Origin: Holophagales bacterium UBA5704 | GTDB taxonomy: Bacteria; Acidobacteriota; Thermoanaerobaculia; Multivoradales; UBA5704 | DNA length: 64,000 nt | Direction: 5' to 3' | Assembly: GCA_002420005.1 (NCBI GenBank) | Contig: DIHE01000094.1 | Span: 75,567-139,566, forward strand | In this document: piece after piece, positions 1-7,377 of the stretch | How positions within the stretch are numbered: the stretch's first letter is position 1 | How the letters are laid out: each line of letters opens with the position of its first letter | Notes under the pieces: model-generated | What the model was told of the DNA's origin: nothing | The model's database searches: none | Seen by the model: only the letters and a program-made list of their open reading frames with translations | Made by a program: the position numbers and the translations under genes

Positions 1-2
1 CC

Positions 3-404
3 CCCGCCGCCCCCCCCGCCCGCGCCCGCCGCGCCGCCGATCCCGGCCGCCACGAGCGGACGCTCGACCGCATGGAGGCGGTGACGCGCGCGCTGCGGGC
101 CGAGATCGAGAGCTCCGGCGAGGACCCCGCGGCACCGCTCCCTCTGCTCCGCGAGCAGCAGGCCTGCCTGGAGGAGCTGGGCGTCGTGCCGGCCGCGGTG
201 CGCGACCTGGTGCGGGCGGTGGAGGCCGCGGGGGGCGCGGCGAAGATCTCCGGCGCCGGCTCGCTCTCCGGCCCCGGCGCCGGCTGCCTCCTGGTTTATC
301 ATCCCGAGCCCGGAGAGATCGAGCGCCTGGGGCTCTTGCGCGCCCTGCGCCACCACCCGGTCCACCTCGGGGCACCGGGGTTTCGTCGAGAGGATCCAGG
401 ATGA
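3..404 (+). CDS. Mevalonate kinase-like GHMP kinase, C-terminal part (truncated by window edge)
   Basis: The reading frame is open from the first bases of the window, so the start lies upstream. The visible part has the GHMP-kinase C-terminal signature: a helix-rich stretch followed by KISGAGSLSGPGAGCLLVYH, the glycine-rich loop near the C terminus of mevalonate kinases. Its stop codon overlaps the ATG of the decarboxylase gene as ATGA, so the two are translationally coupled. In the mevalonate pathway this enzyme would phosphorylate mevalonate in the cytosol. The family call comes from the loop plus the neighbour. Phosphomevalonate kinase, another GHMP enzyme, cannot be excluded without the N-terminal half. 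An internal ATG at 72 is in frame but is unlikely to be the real start. Confidence 0.7.
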   Translation, partial: PAAPPARARRAADPGRHERTLDRMEAVTRALRAEIESSGEDPAAPLPLLREQQACLEELGVVPAAVRDLVRAVEAAGGAAKISGAGSLSGPGAGCLLVYHPEPGEIERLGLLRALRHHPVHLGAPGFRREDPG

Positions 405-1420
405 GCAAGACCACCGTCTCCGCGCCGGCCAACATCGCATTCATCAAATACTGGGGAGCGCGCGACCTCGCACGGGCGCTGCCGATGAACCCGTCGATCT
501 CGATGACCCTGAAGGCCTGCGTCAGCCGCTGCACGGTGGAGGTGACCGGCGCGGACCACGACGAGGTCTGGCTGAGCGAGCCGGACGGCGGCTTCACCCA
601 TCCCGGCGCCGACTTCGTGCGGCGGGTCGTGGAGCAGCTCGACCATCTGCGCGCCTGGTCCGGCCGCGGCGAGCATTTCCGCGTCGCCACGCGCAACACC
701 TTCCCCTCCTCCGCCGGTCTCGCCTCCTCGGCCTCCGGCTTCTCGGCCCTGACCCTCGCCACCGTCGGCGCCCTCGGGAAGACCGCCACCACCCCGCCCG
801 CCGAGCTGTCGCGCCTCGCACGCAGGAGCGGCTCCGGCTCCGCCGCCCGTTCCGTCCTCGGCGGCTACGTCGGCTGGCCCGCGGGCACCCTCGACGAGGC
901 CGCGGAAGAGGAAGGCAGCTACGCGGTGCAGCTCGCTCCGGCGAGCCACTGGGATCTGCGCGACGTGATCGCCGTGGTGGAGACCGGCGCCAAGACCGTC
1001 TCCTCGCGGGACGGCCACCGGCGCGCCGCCACCAGCCCCTACTACGAGCGGCGCCTGGAGCTGCTCCCCGGCCGCCTCGACGTCGTCCGCCGCGCGCTCG
1101 CCGCCGCCGACCTCACGCTGCTCGGCCCGACGCTGGAGGAAGAGGCGATCGATCTCCACCTGATCGCCATGTCGTCGCACCCGCCGATCTTCTATTGGAG
1201 CCCCGGCACCCTGGAGGTCCTGCGCACCGTCCGCGAGCTGCGCCAGGAAGGCCTCGCCGCCTGGGCCACCATGGACGCCGGAGCCAACGTGCACGTGATC
1301 TGCGATCCCGCCGCCGAGCCCGCCGTCGCCGAGCGCCTCGAAAGCCTCCCCGCCGTCGGCTTCGTCATCCGCGACGGCGTCGGCGACGGCCCGGTCTATG
1401 AGACCGGGCATCTGTTCTGA
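401..1420 (+). CDS. Mevalonate diphosphate (or phosphate) decarboxylase
   Basis: 339 aa, the usual length for bacterial and archaeal members. GHMP-fold decarboxylase that makes isopentenyl diphosphate from mevalonate diphosphate, or isopentenyl phosphate from mevalonate phosphate. Visible motifs are NIAFIKYWG (residues 11-19), the serine-rich nucleotide loop FPSSAGLASSASG (101-113), RRSGSGSAARS ending in the conserved Arg150, and the catalytic Asp292 in TMDAGAN. In classical diphosphate decarboxylases KYWG is followed by Lys (KYWGK); here that residue is Ala20. An isopentenyl phosphate kinase lies at 6543, so this could be a phosphomevalonate decarboxylase of the alternative pathway. The fold and reaction class are clear; the exact substrate is inferred. 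The start overlaps the upstream kinase stop (ATGA). Confidence 0.9.
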   Translation: MSKTTVSAPANIAFIKYWGARDLARALPMNPSISMTLKACVSRCTVEVTGADHDEVWLSEPDGGFTHPGADFVRRVVEQLDHLRAWSGRGEHFRVATRNTFPSSAGLASSASGFSALTLATVGALGKTATTPPAELSRLARRSGSGSAARSVLGGYVGWPAGTLDEAAEEEGSYAVQLAPASHWDLRDVIAVVETGAKTVSSRDGHRRAATSPYYERRLELLPGRLDVVRRALAAADLTLLGPTLEEEAIDLHLIAMSSHPPIFYWSPGTLEVLRTVRELRQEGLAAWATMDAGANVHVICDPAAEPAVAERLESLPAVGFVIRDGVGDGPVYETGHLF

Positions 1421-1468
1421 CCGGGCCGGCCCCGCGAGGGGGCGAGCCCCGGAGCCCCGAAGGGACGG

Positions 1469-1497
1469 TTCTGATGGAACCTCGTGCGCGCTATGAT
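1469..1497 (+). promoter_or_regulatory. Possible promoter of the mntA-hepT pair
   Basis: TATGAT at 1492-1497 is a good -10 hexamer, unusual in this GC-rich DNA. A weak -35-like TTCTGA lies 17 bp upstream. It sits 9 bp before the ATG at 1507. A TATAAT occupies the equivalent place in front of the decayed mntA copy at 2372. Prediction from sequence only. Confidence 0.35.
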
Positions 1498-1506
1498 ATT
1501 GATCGT

Positions 1507-1836
1507 ATGAGCCCCCGAGCCCTCCTCAACCAGCGCCTGGACGTCCCGCCCCGGGATCTCGCGGCCTTCTGCCGGAAATGGCACGTCGCCAAGCTGGAGG
1601 TCTTCGGCTCCCTCTTGCGGGACGATTTTGACGCCGCGAGTGACGTCGACTTCCTGGTCAGCTTTGAGCCTGAAGCGGGTCCGGCCGACCTGATCTGGTT
1701 CCAGATGAAAGAGGAGCTGGCCCATCTCGTCGGCCGCCGCGTGGACGTCCTCGACCGCAAGCTCGTCGAACGGAGCCGCAACCTCTATCGCCGGGACCAC
1801 ATCCTGCGCGAGGCCACCGCGGTCCATGGACCGTGA
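1507..1836 (+). CDS. mntA: MntA-type nucleotidyltransferase antitoxin
   Basis: 109 aa from ATG 1507; an alternative in-frame ATG at 1474 adds 11 residues and has a weak AGGGA upstream. Minimal nucleotidyltransferase with the exact family motif GS-x10-DxD: Gly34-Ser35 and Asp46-x-Asp48 within GSLLRDDF...SDVDFLVSFEP. In characterised MntA-HepT systems this protein AMPylates a tyrosine of the HEPN ribonuclease and so silences it. The gene overlaps hepT by 11 bp, the standard arrangement. A decayed copy of the same gene lies at 2372-2515. I preferred the later start because the family usually begins a short distance before the GS motif and because a -10-like TATGAT lies just upstream of it. Confidence 0.9.
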   Translation: MSPRALLNQRLDVPPRDLAAFCRKWHVAKLEVFGSLLRDDFDAASDVDFLVSFEPEAGPADLIWFQMKEELAHLVGRRVDVLDRKLVERSRNLYRRDHILREATAVHGP

Positions 1837-2173
1837 CCTCGGCTGGCTGGTCGACATCCTGATTGCAGCTCGCGACCTCTTGGAGTTCAAGCAGGGTGCG
1901 ACGCGAGAGGAGTTCCTGCGGAGCAAGCTTCTTCGCTCTGCCATCCTGCACCAACTTGTGGTGATCGGCGAGGCCAGCCGCAGGCTTTCCGAGGATTTCC
2001 GCGCCCGGCACCCGGAGATCCCCTGGCACCAGGTGATCGCGCTTCGCAACTTCGTCGTCCACGAATACGACGAGGTCGACTTCACGGTGATCTGGAATGT
2101 TTGCGAGCGCCACGTGCCCCAGATCGTCGCGTTCTGCGAGCCCTTGGCAGGTGAGTGGGTCGGTCAGGAATAG
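1826..2173 (+). CDS. hepT: HepT-like HEPN ribonuclease toxin (DUF86)
   Basis: 115 aa, all-helical HEPN protein. The catalytic and modification motif RX4HXY is intact: Arg74-N-F-V-V-His79-E-Tyr81. The upstream IGEASRRLSEDFR and PEIPWHQVIALRN stretches are typical of the DUF86/HepT family. In known systems the Arg-His pair forms the RNase site and the Tyr is the target of AMPylation by MntA, whose gene overlaps it upstream. Nothing suggests decay, so the pair looks functional. A 61-bp repeat with a GC hairpin and T-run begins 4 bp after the stop codon. Confidence 0.9.
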   Translation: MDRDLGWLVDILIAARDLLEFKQGATREEFLRSKLLRSAILHQLVVIGEASRRLSEDFRARHPEIPWHQVIALRNFVVHEYDEVDFTVIWNVCERHVPQIVAFCEPLAGEWVGQE

Positions 2174-2177
2174 GATG

Positions 2178-2238
2178 GGCCGGGCCTGCGGCCCGTTTTC
2201 CTTGAATGCCGGCGAGACGCCAGCGCTCCCAGGGGGCG
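2178..2238. repeat. 61-bp direct repeat, copy 1
   Basis: Exact 61-bp match to 3158-3218, 980 bp apart. It begins GGCCGGGCCTGCGGCCCG, which contains a GGGCC-TGC-GGCCC hairpin followed by TTTTCC, so it could act as a terminator for hepT. Translated, the element reads NAGETPALPG on one strand and PGSAGVSPAF on the other. Peptides like these are seen as artefacts of dispersed repeats in several bacterial phyla. Confidence 0.9.
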
Positions 2239-2283
2239 CGCGGCGAACCTTGGGGGCTGTCCGGGGCGGGCGGTGGTGCCTGC

Positions 2284-2350
2284 GGGCGGTGGCGCCCCTC
2301 TCCCGGCGGGGGCCGGGTGGGAGATGGGAGAGGGGACGGGGGTGAGGACT
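2284..2350. repeat. C/G-rich dispersed repeat element
   Basis: A stretch of CCCCTCTCCC, GGGAGATGGGAGAGGGG and GGGGGTGAGG blocks that can fold on itself. Similar blocks recur at 14953-14990 between convergent genes and at 63930-63995 at the window end. No gene is visible in it. It looks like a degenerate dispersed palindromic element. Confidence 0.5.
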
Positions 2351-2371
2351 CCGCGCGATGAGCCACCGTCT

Positions 2372-2515
2372 TATAATCAGCTCCCTCCAAGATGTCCCCG
2401 AGTTGCTCAACCTGCAGGCGTCCCTCTGAGGCCTGGGGACCACATCCTGCGCGAGGCCATCGCGGTCGGCCCCTTCGACGACGTCAGACCCCGCAACCAG
2501 GGAGAGGCGGTGTAA
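2372..2515 (+). pseudogene. Decayed, internally deleted second copy of mntA
   Basis: The segment keeps both ends of an mntA-like gene and lacks the middle. TATAAT at 2372 corresponds to TATGAT before the intact gene. An ATG at 2393 is followed by CCCCGAG...CTCAACC...GTCCC, matching the first codons of mntA but shifted by one base. From 2437, GGGACCACATCCTGCGCGAG matches 1796-1815 near the mntA 3' end (GDHILREAIAV versus RDHILREATAV). The nucleotidyltransferase core with GS-x10-DxD is missing, and so is a matching hepT. Recognised only by comparison with the intact copy. Confidence 0.55.
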
Positions 2516-2584
2516 GATCGAGGCGAGCCCGGAGCCCGCCGTACCCGGACCCGGCTCCATGGTCTCCTTCAGGAGAGATACGTC

Positions 2585-3142
2585 ATGGCACTCGCGGAAC
2601 AGGACGTCCATCGCTGGACCCGAGACGAATACGAGCGGATGGCCGCCCGGGGGTTCTTCGCACCCGACGACCGGGTGGAGCTCATTGAGGGAATCGTCTA
2701 CGACAGGACGCCACAGAATGGCCCGCACGCCAATGCCGTGCACCGGGGCCTGCGAGCCCTCCAGGCCGCCTTTCCGGATCGCTACGTCCGGGTTCAGGCC
2801 CCTCTCGCCCTGGCGGACGACGCCGCGCCGGAGCCGGACCTCGCCGTAGTCCCCGGCCAGCTCGACGACTACGACCAGAACCACCCGACCACGGCCTTGC
2901 TGGTCGTCGAAGTCTCCGACTCCTCCTTGACCCATGACAAGACTCGCAAGATCCCGCTCTACGCCCGCTCCGGGATTGCGGAAGCCTGGGTGGTGAACCT
3001 GAAGGCGAAGACCCTGGAGGTCTTCCGCAACCCCGACCGCGGCGCGTACCGGACGCGAGAGATCCTCCGGCGCGGCGCCACGATCGCGCCGCTCGCCCGG
3101 CCGGACGCCACGGTCGCCGTCGCCGACCTGCTCCCCAAGTAG
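2585..3142 (+). CDS. Uma2-family (DUF820) restriction-endonuclease-fold protein
   Basis: 185 aa, full length for the family. Recognisable pattern: tYeRMaarGFFAPDDRVELIEG near the N terminus, a central APEPDLAVV stretch with the putative metal Asp, LLVVEVSDSS with Glu, and DKTRKIPLYARSGIAEAWVV. These give the PD-(D/E)xK-like core (D...ExS...K). The cellular role of Uma2 proteins is not established; they occur in large paralogous sets in cyanobacteria, acidobacteria and others. A GGAGAG ribosome-binding site lies 8 bp before the ATG. A 61-bp repeat follows the stop within 16 bp, as it does hepT. Confidence 0.9.
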   Translation: MALAEQDVHRWTRDEYERMAARGFFAPDDRVELIEGIVYDRTPQNGPHANAVHRGLRALQAAFPDRYVRVQAPLALADDAAPEPDLAVVPGQLDDYDQNHPTTALLVVEVSDSSLTHDKTRKIPLYARSGIAEAWVVNLKAKTLEVFRNPDRGAYRTREILRRGATIAPLARPDATVAVADLLPK

Positions 3143-3157
3143 GCCCGTGCGACCAAA

Positions 3158-3218
3158 GGCCGGGCCTGCGGCCCGTTTTCCTTGAATGCCGGCGAGACGC
3201 CAGCGCTCCCAGGGGGCG
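3158..3218. repeat. 61-bp direct repeat, copy 2
   Basis: Identical to 2178-2238. It again starts just downstream of an accessory gene stop codon (Uma2, ending at 3142) and again begins with a GC hairpin followed by a short T-run. Confidence 0.9.
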
Positions 3219-3245
3219 TGCTCGGCACCTCTCGGGGCGGTGACA

Positions 3246-3276
3246 GCGTCGAGACCGCCCTGGCCCTCGCCCGCCG
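3246..3276 (+). repeat. 31-bp fragment identical to part of the isopentenyl phosphate kinase gene
   Basis: The 31 bases match 7213-7243 exactly. There they encode part of the RVETALALARR stretch of the kinase. Similarity ends abruptly on both sides. The match sits in non-coding DNA of the accessory insert. A match this long is not expected by chance in 64 kb. Confidence 0.75.
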
Positions 3277-3339
3277 GTGGAGATCGATCCGCTCCCGGAG
3301 CTCGGTCGGGACCCGGTCGATGGAAAGCTCGCGGCTCCG

Positions 3340-4006
3340 CACAATCCTCCCGGCGATGGGTACGACCTGTTCCGTCCCCGGCAACCAGGCCGCGAGCCAT
3401 GGGACGACCTGCGGCCGCTTCTCCTCAGATACGCGCCCCGCCCGCAGGCCGTCCAGCCCACGGGGCAGGAGGGTCCCGACAAACCGTGCCGACCCCGCGG
3501 ACTTCATCACCTTCCCCGCTGTACCGCACGGCTTCCCCGCGACCGGTGTGACGACGTGAAGCAAGATGGTCCGAGCCGCGCGCCACGACCTCACAGGTAC
3601 GCCGATGGTCGTCCCGTTCTTCGCGGACGTCGAGCCACGGAAGCCCCATCCCGTACCAGCCACCCCTCCCGTCGTCCCATCCACCGCACACAAGGGAACA
3701 AGGACCGCGCCCCTCGTCACGTCAGGAGGCGCGAACGTCACGGCCGACGCGAACCTGGTGCCGTTGTGTGCGGTGATGGGAACGAAGTGGGCACAGTTCG
3801 CGCCGGAGGACGCGGCCGTGGCCGGCCCGACCGGGAAAGTGGTTCCATTCGACGCGGCCGGCTTCGGAAGAAAGGAGCACGTGGTGACATTCACCGCGGA
3901 CAAGGTCACAAAGGCCGCGTCCGTCGTCAACATGTCCGCGTCCGGCATGACGAGTACCGCGGACAAGTTGATGATCCCCGCGAAGGTCGTCACGGTTTTC
4001 CTCGCT
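3340..4006. repeat. Degenerate tandem array with 21-bp period; no convincing gene
   Basis: This 866-bp gap between Uma2 and the permease holds no recognisable gene. Clearest units, each 21 bp: 3839-3859, 3860-3880, 3881-3901, 3902-3922, 3923-3943, 3944-3964, 3965-3985, 3986-4006. Most have a G/T-rich start and a CCGCGG/TCCGCG-like end. 3839-3859 and 3881-3901 share gtggt-n2-cattc-n2-cgcgg-n-c. Read on the plus strand the units give heptads such as VVPFDAA, VVTFTAD, KVTKAAS, VVNMSAS and GMTSTAD; older, more diverged units extend left to about 3340. Long open frames here exist on both strands because the array lacks stops, so I do not call a protein. Confidence 0.65.
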
Positions 4007-4008
4007 GG

Positions 4009-6456
4009 TCACTCGCTCCGGAGCACCTCGGCGGGATCGACCACGCTCGCGCGGCGGGCCGGGAGGAGGCAGGCGATGAGGGCGACGGCGAGGAGGGCGA
4101 GCGGGGCGATGACGAAGGACGCCGGATCGGTCGGCGTGACGCCGAAGAGCAGGCTCCGCATCACCCGCGTCACGCCCCAGGCCGCGCCGATCCCCAGCAC
4201 GAGACCGGCGGCCGTGATCGCCAGACCCTCGCGCAGGACGAGGCGCAGAATCCCGGCGCGGGTGGCTCCCAGCGCGACCCGGATGCCCATCTCGCGGCGG
4301 CGCTGCGAGAGATTGTAGGTGAGCACGCCGTAGAGGCCCGTCGCGGCCAGGACCAGAGCGAGGGCGGAGAACGCGGTCAGGACGGCGGCGGCGAAGCGCG
4401 GCTGGGCGACCGCGGCGGAGAGCCGGTGGGTCAGGAGGTCGACGCCGTCGAGCGCGGCCCGCGGCTCGATCTCGCGCACCAGCCGCCGTAGCTCCGGCGC
4501 CAGCGACCTGGGGTCTCCGACGGTGCGGACCAACACGAACGGCCGCCTCAGCCTCCTCTCGCCCTGCTCCCGGGCGGCGACGAAGATCTCGGGCTTGGGC
4601 GCCTGACCGGGGCCATCCATGAGAACATTGGCGACCACTCCGACGATCTCGGTGACCTGCCCCCCGGTCCCGGCGTCATCGAAAAGCCCGGGAATCCGGC
4701 GCCCCACGACAGGCCTGCCGTCCTTCAGATACAGCCGGGCAAACTCCTCGTTGACCACCAGGGCCCGCGTGCCGTTGTGGGCGTCGGCGCTTTCCAGAAA
4801 TCGGCCGGTGCGGATTCGCAACCCGAGCGCGCGGCCGTAGTCCGGAGTGACGACCCAGAGATTCGTCCGGACGAAGGCAGGCTTGCCACCGGGCGCCGTA
4901 GGGGGCAGGTCGAAGCCCACCATCGCGGTCGATCCGCTGAGCGGCGCCATGTTCGCCGCGCCGGCCGCGACCACTCCCGGCAGCGCCTTGAGGCGCGCCA
5001 AGAGTGCGGCCAGGAGCGCGGCGTTCTGCGCCGGCTCCCTGGAAGGGTCCGGTACGTAGATCTGGGTGGTCAGCACATGGTCCGGCTCAAACCCCCCGTC
5101 GACCTCGACGAGCCGGGCGAAGCTGCGGACCAGCAGACCGGCGCCGACCAGAAGGACCACGGCCAGCGCAGCCTCCACCACGAGGAGGCTACTGCGCAGC
5201 CCCCTTCCGGCGCCACCCGTCGCCCGGGTGCCGCCCTCCTCCTGCAGGGTGAGCTCCGGCCCTCGACGCAGGACACGCCACGCCGGCACCAGGCCGGCCA
5301 GCACGCCGGCCACCAGCGAAACGGCCCCTGCGAAAGCCAGCACGCGGCCATCCAGCCGGATCTCCTGGATCCGCGGCAGGTTGTCCGGCGCCAGCGCCGG
5401 GATGGCGCGGGTGAGCCCCCACGCAAGAAGGAGGCCCAGCAGACCTCCGCACAACGCGAGGACCAGGCTCTCGGTGAGAAGCTGTCCGGCCAGCCGGCCC
5501 CGGCTCGCTCCGAGAGCGGCACGCACGGCCAGCTCGCGCCGCCGGGTGATGCTCCGTGCGAGAAACAGATGGGAGACGTTGGCACAGGCGATCAGCAGGA
5601 CGAGACCGACCGCCGCCGCAAGCACAAGGAGCGCCGGGCGGACAGGTGCCGTCACCTGCTCGAGGAACGGCTGAACCCGCACTTCGACCGGCCCACCTTT
5701 GCCGAACATCAAGTCGGCCACCAGAGGGCGCGGGACCGCGCGCGCCGCGGCCGTCCCTTCGGTGGCCGCCTGGCTCGGAGACGCTCCCGGAGGCAACCGG
5801 CCCAGCGCCTGGAAAACCCGGAGATTGTCATTCTGGGGGCCGGCCGTGCCCGGGATCACATAAGGCCTCCAGAGGACCGTCTCGGGGGTTGGAAAGGCAA
5901 AGCCCGGCGGCGCGACGCCGACGATGAAGCACGGGCGCCCCTCGACGAGAAGGGAGCGGCCGACGGCATCCGGACTGCCTCCGAATCGCGAGCGCCACAG
6001 CCGGTCGCTCACCACGACCACATCCGCCGCCCCTTCGACGGCCTCCTCCGGGTTGAAGAAGCGGCCCACCGCGGGCTTCACGCGGAGCAACTGGAACAAC
6101 GAGGGTGAAATGGACGATCCCGGCAACCGCTCCCCCTCGACCGTGAACACTTCTTCGTCGTACACGGCCAAGCCCTCCAGCGTCCGCAAAGCCGACGTCC
6201 AGCTGGCGAGGGTCCGGTCACTCAGGTAGGTCCCGGGAAAAGGTGCATCGGCCCCCGGATGCTCCTCCCAGACGCGGACCAGGCGATCCGGGTCGGGGTA
6301 CGGGAGCGGCTTCAGCAACACTCCGTAGACCACGGAGAAGGACGCCGTGGTCGCGCCGATGCCGAGGGCGAGCGTGAGACAGGCCGCTCCGGTGAAGCCC
6401 TTTTGCCGCGCCATCCAGCGAAGGGTCTGCCGGATCTCTCTCCACAGTGTTTCCAT
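4009..6456 (-). CDS. ADOP-type ABC transporter permease (acidobacterial duplicated orphan permease)
   Basis: 815 aa MacB/FtsX-like permease with the duplicated layout. It has an N-terminal transmembrane helix (about 18-45, MARQKGFTGAACLTLALGIG), a MacB-type periplasmic domain, an FtsX core with RRRELAVRAALGASRGRL, a second periplasmic domain after about residue 440, and a C-terminal FtsX core with RRREMGIRVALGATRAG. The family is typical of Acidobacteriota and usually stands without an adjacent ATPase. None is adjacent here, and the neighbours are the repeat array and the isoprenoid genes, so the substrate cannot be guessed. It ends in PAEVLRSE, the normal C terminus of the family. Divergent from the kinase at 6543, with an 86-bp shared upstream region. 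Confidence 0.92.
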   Translation of the reverse strand: METLWREIRQTLRWMARQKGFTGAACLTLALGIGATTASFSVVYGVLLKPLPYPDPDRLVRVWEEHPGADAPFPGTYLSDRTLASWTSALRTLEGLAVYDEEVFTVEGERLPGSSISPSLFQLLRVKPAVGRFFNPEEAVEGAADVVVVSDRLWRSRFGGSPDAVGRSLLVEGRPCFIVGVAPPGFAFPTPETVLWRPYVIPGTAGPQNDNLRVFQALGRLPPGASPSQAATEGTAAARAVPRPLVADLMFGKGGPVEVRVQPFLEQVTAPVRPALLVLAAAVGLVLLIACANVSHLFLARSITRRRELAVRAALGASRGRLAGQLLTESLVLALCGGLLGLLLAWGLTRAIPALAPDNLPRIQEIRLDGRVLAFAGAVSLVAGVLAGLVPAWRVLRRGPELTLQEEGGTRATGGAGRGLRSSLLVVEAALAVVLLVGAGLLVRSFARLVEVDGGFEPDHVLTTQIYVPDPSREPAQNAALLAALLARLKALPGVVAAGAANMAPLSGSTAMVGFDLPPTAPGGKPAFVRTNLWVVTPDYGRALGLRIRTGRFLESADAHNGTRALVVNEEFARLYLKDGRPVVGRRIPGLFDDAGTGGQVTEIVGVVANVLMDGPGQAPKPEIFVAAREQGERRLRRPFVLVRTVGDPRSLAPELRRLVREIEPRAALDGVDLLTHRLSAAVAQPRFAAAVLTAFSALALVLAATGLYGVLTYNLSQRRREMGIRVALGATRAGILRLVLREGLAITAAGLVLGIGAAWGVTRVMRSLLFGVTPTDPASFVIAPLALLAVALIACLLPARRASVVDPAEVLRSE

Positions 6457-6542
6457 TTTTCCTCTCGTAAAATTGTGGATTGCCCCACGGCCGCCGTCAA
6501 GACCGACGGTGGGCCGGGAAGTCCTGCTATTCTCAGCCTCCC
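6457..6542. promoter_or_regulatory. Divergent upstream region between permease and isopentenyl phosphate kinase
   Basis: 86 bp that must carry promoters in both directions. It contains an A/T-richer patch, CGTAAAATTGTGGAT, at 6466-6480. No hexamer pair is good enough to name. Confidence 0.3.
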
Positions 6543-7343
6543 ATGCCTGGCCTGACCCTCATCAAGCTCGGTGGCAGCCTGATCACCGACAAGACCCGCG
6601 CGGAGTCGCCGCGGAGGGAGGTGGTCGAGCGTCTGGCCGGCGAGATCGCGCGTGCCGCCTCCGGTCTCGCCGGACGGTTGATCGTCGGCCACGGCAGCGG
6701 CTCCTTCGGCCACGTCGCCGCCCGCCGGTTCGGTCTCGCGCAGGGCCTCCGCACCGCCGACCAGCTCCCCGGCGTGCCGCTCACCCAGGAGCGCGCGGCG
6801 GCGCTCCACCGCATCGTCACCGGCGCCCTCGCCGCGGCCGGTGCCCTGCCCTTCTCCATCGCTCCGTCGAGCTGCCTGGTGTCCGAGGCGGGGGTCCCGA
6901 CGGCCCTGGCCGACGAGCCGCTGCGCCTCGCCCTCGCGCGCGGCCTCCTCCCCGTGGTCTATGGCGACGTGGTCACCGACCGCGCCTGGGGGATCTCGAT
7001 CTGCTCCACCGAGAGGCTGTTCACCCTGCTCGCCCACCGCCTGCCGGAGAGCGGCCTCGCGATCGACCGCATCCTCTGGCTCGGCGAGACCGACGGCGTC
7101 TGGGACGACGCCGGCCGGACCATCCCGCGCATCACCGCCGACACCTTCGCCGCCGCCGAGAGATCGATCGGCGCCCCCGCCGGCGTGGACGTCACCGGCG
7201 GCATGCTCCACCGCGTCGAGACCGCCCTGGCCCTCGCCCGCCGCGGCATCACCTCGGTCATCCTGAACGGGCTCCACCCCGGAGCCCTGGAGCGCACCCT
7301 CCGCGGCGAGCCGGTCCCGGGGACGGAAGTCCCCGCCGCCTGA
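6543..7343 (+). CDS. Isopentenyl phosphate kinase
   Basis: 266 aa, amino-acid-kinase fold. It phosphorylates isopentenyl phosphate to isopentenyl diphosphate with ATP. Motifs: LIKLGGSLITDK (residues 6-17), GHGSGSFGH (49-57) with the catalytic His57 that separates this family from other amino-acid kinases, GDVVTD, and TDGVWDDAG for nucleotide binding. The enzyme is best known from archaea and plants; in bacteria it is uncommon and, where studied in Chloroflexota, works with a phosphomevalonate decarboxylase. A squalene/phytoene synthase follows after 34 bp on the same strand, and the decarboxylase lies 5 kb upstream. The start was set at ATG 6543, which leads directly into the first beta strand. 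Thirty-one bases (7213-7243) recur at 3246-3276. Confidence 0.92.
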   Translation: MPGLTLIKLGGSLITDKTRAESPRREVVERLAGEIARAASGLAGRLIVGHGSGSFGHVAARRFGLAQGLRTADQLPGVPLTQERAAALHRIVTGALAAAGALPFSIAPSSCLVSEAGVPTALADEPLRLALARGLLPVVYGDVVTDRAWGISICSTERLFTLLAHRLPESGLAIDRILWLGETDGVWDDAGRTIPRITADTFAAAERSIGAPAGVDVTGGMLHRVETALALARRGITSVILNGLHPGALERTLRGEPVPGTEVPAA

Positions 7344-7377
7344 GCCATGCAACGGAAGTGCTGATATCCTAAGCCGC

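Noticed and set aside
2585..3142. Uma2 as part of a transposon or restriction system
   Set aside because: No transposase, methylase or terminal inverted repeats were found around it.
2959..3993. Long minus-strand open frame covering the array and part of Uma2 in antisense
   Set aside because: It runs through the 61-bp repeat and antisense to a clear Uma2 gene; its openness follows from the stop-poor 21-bp array.
3566..4318. Plus-strand open frame with heptad-like peptide (VVPFDAA, VVTFTAD)
   Set aside because: It continues into the antisense of the permease gene, has no ribosome-binding site, and its repeats match the DNA period; treated as an array, not a gene.
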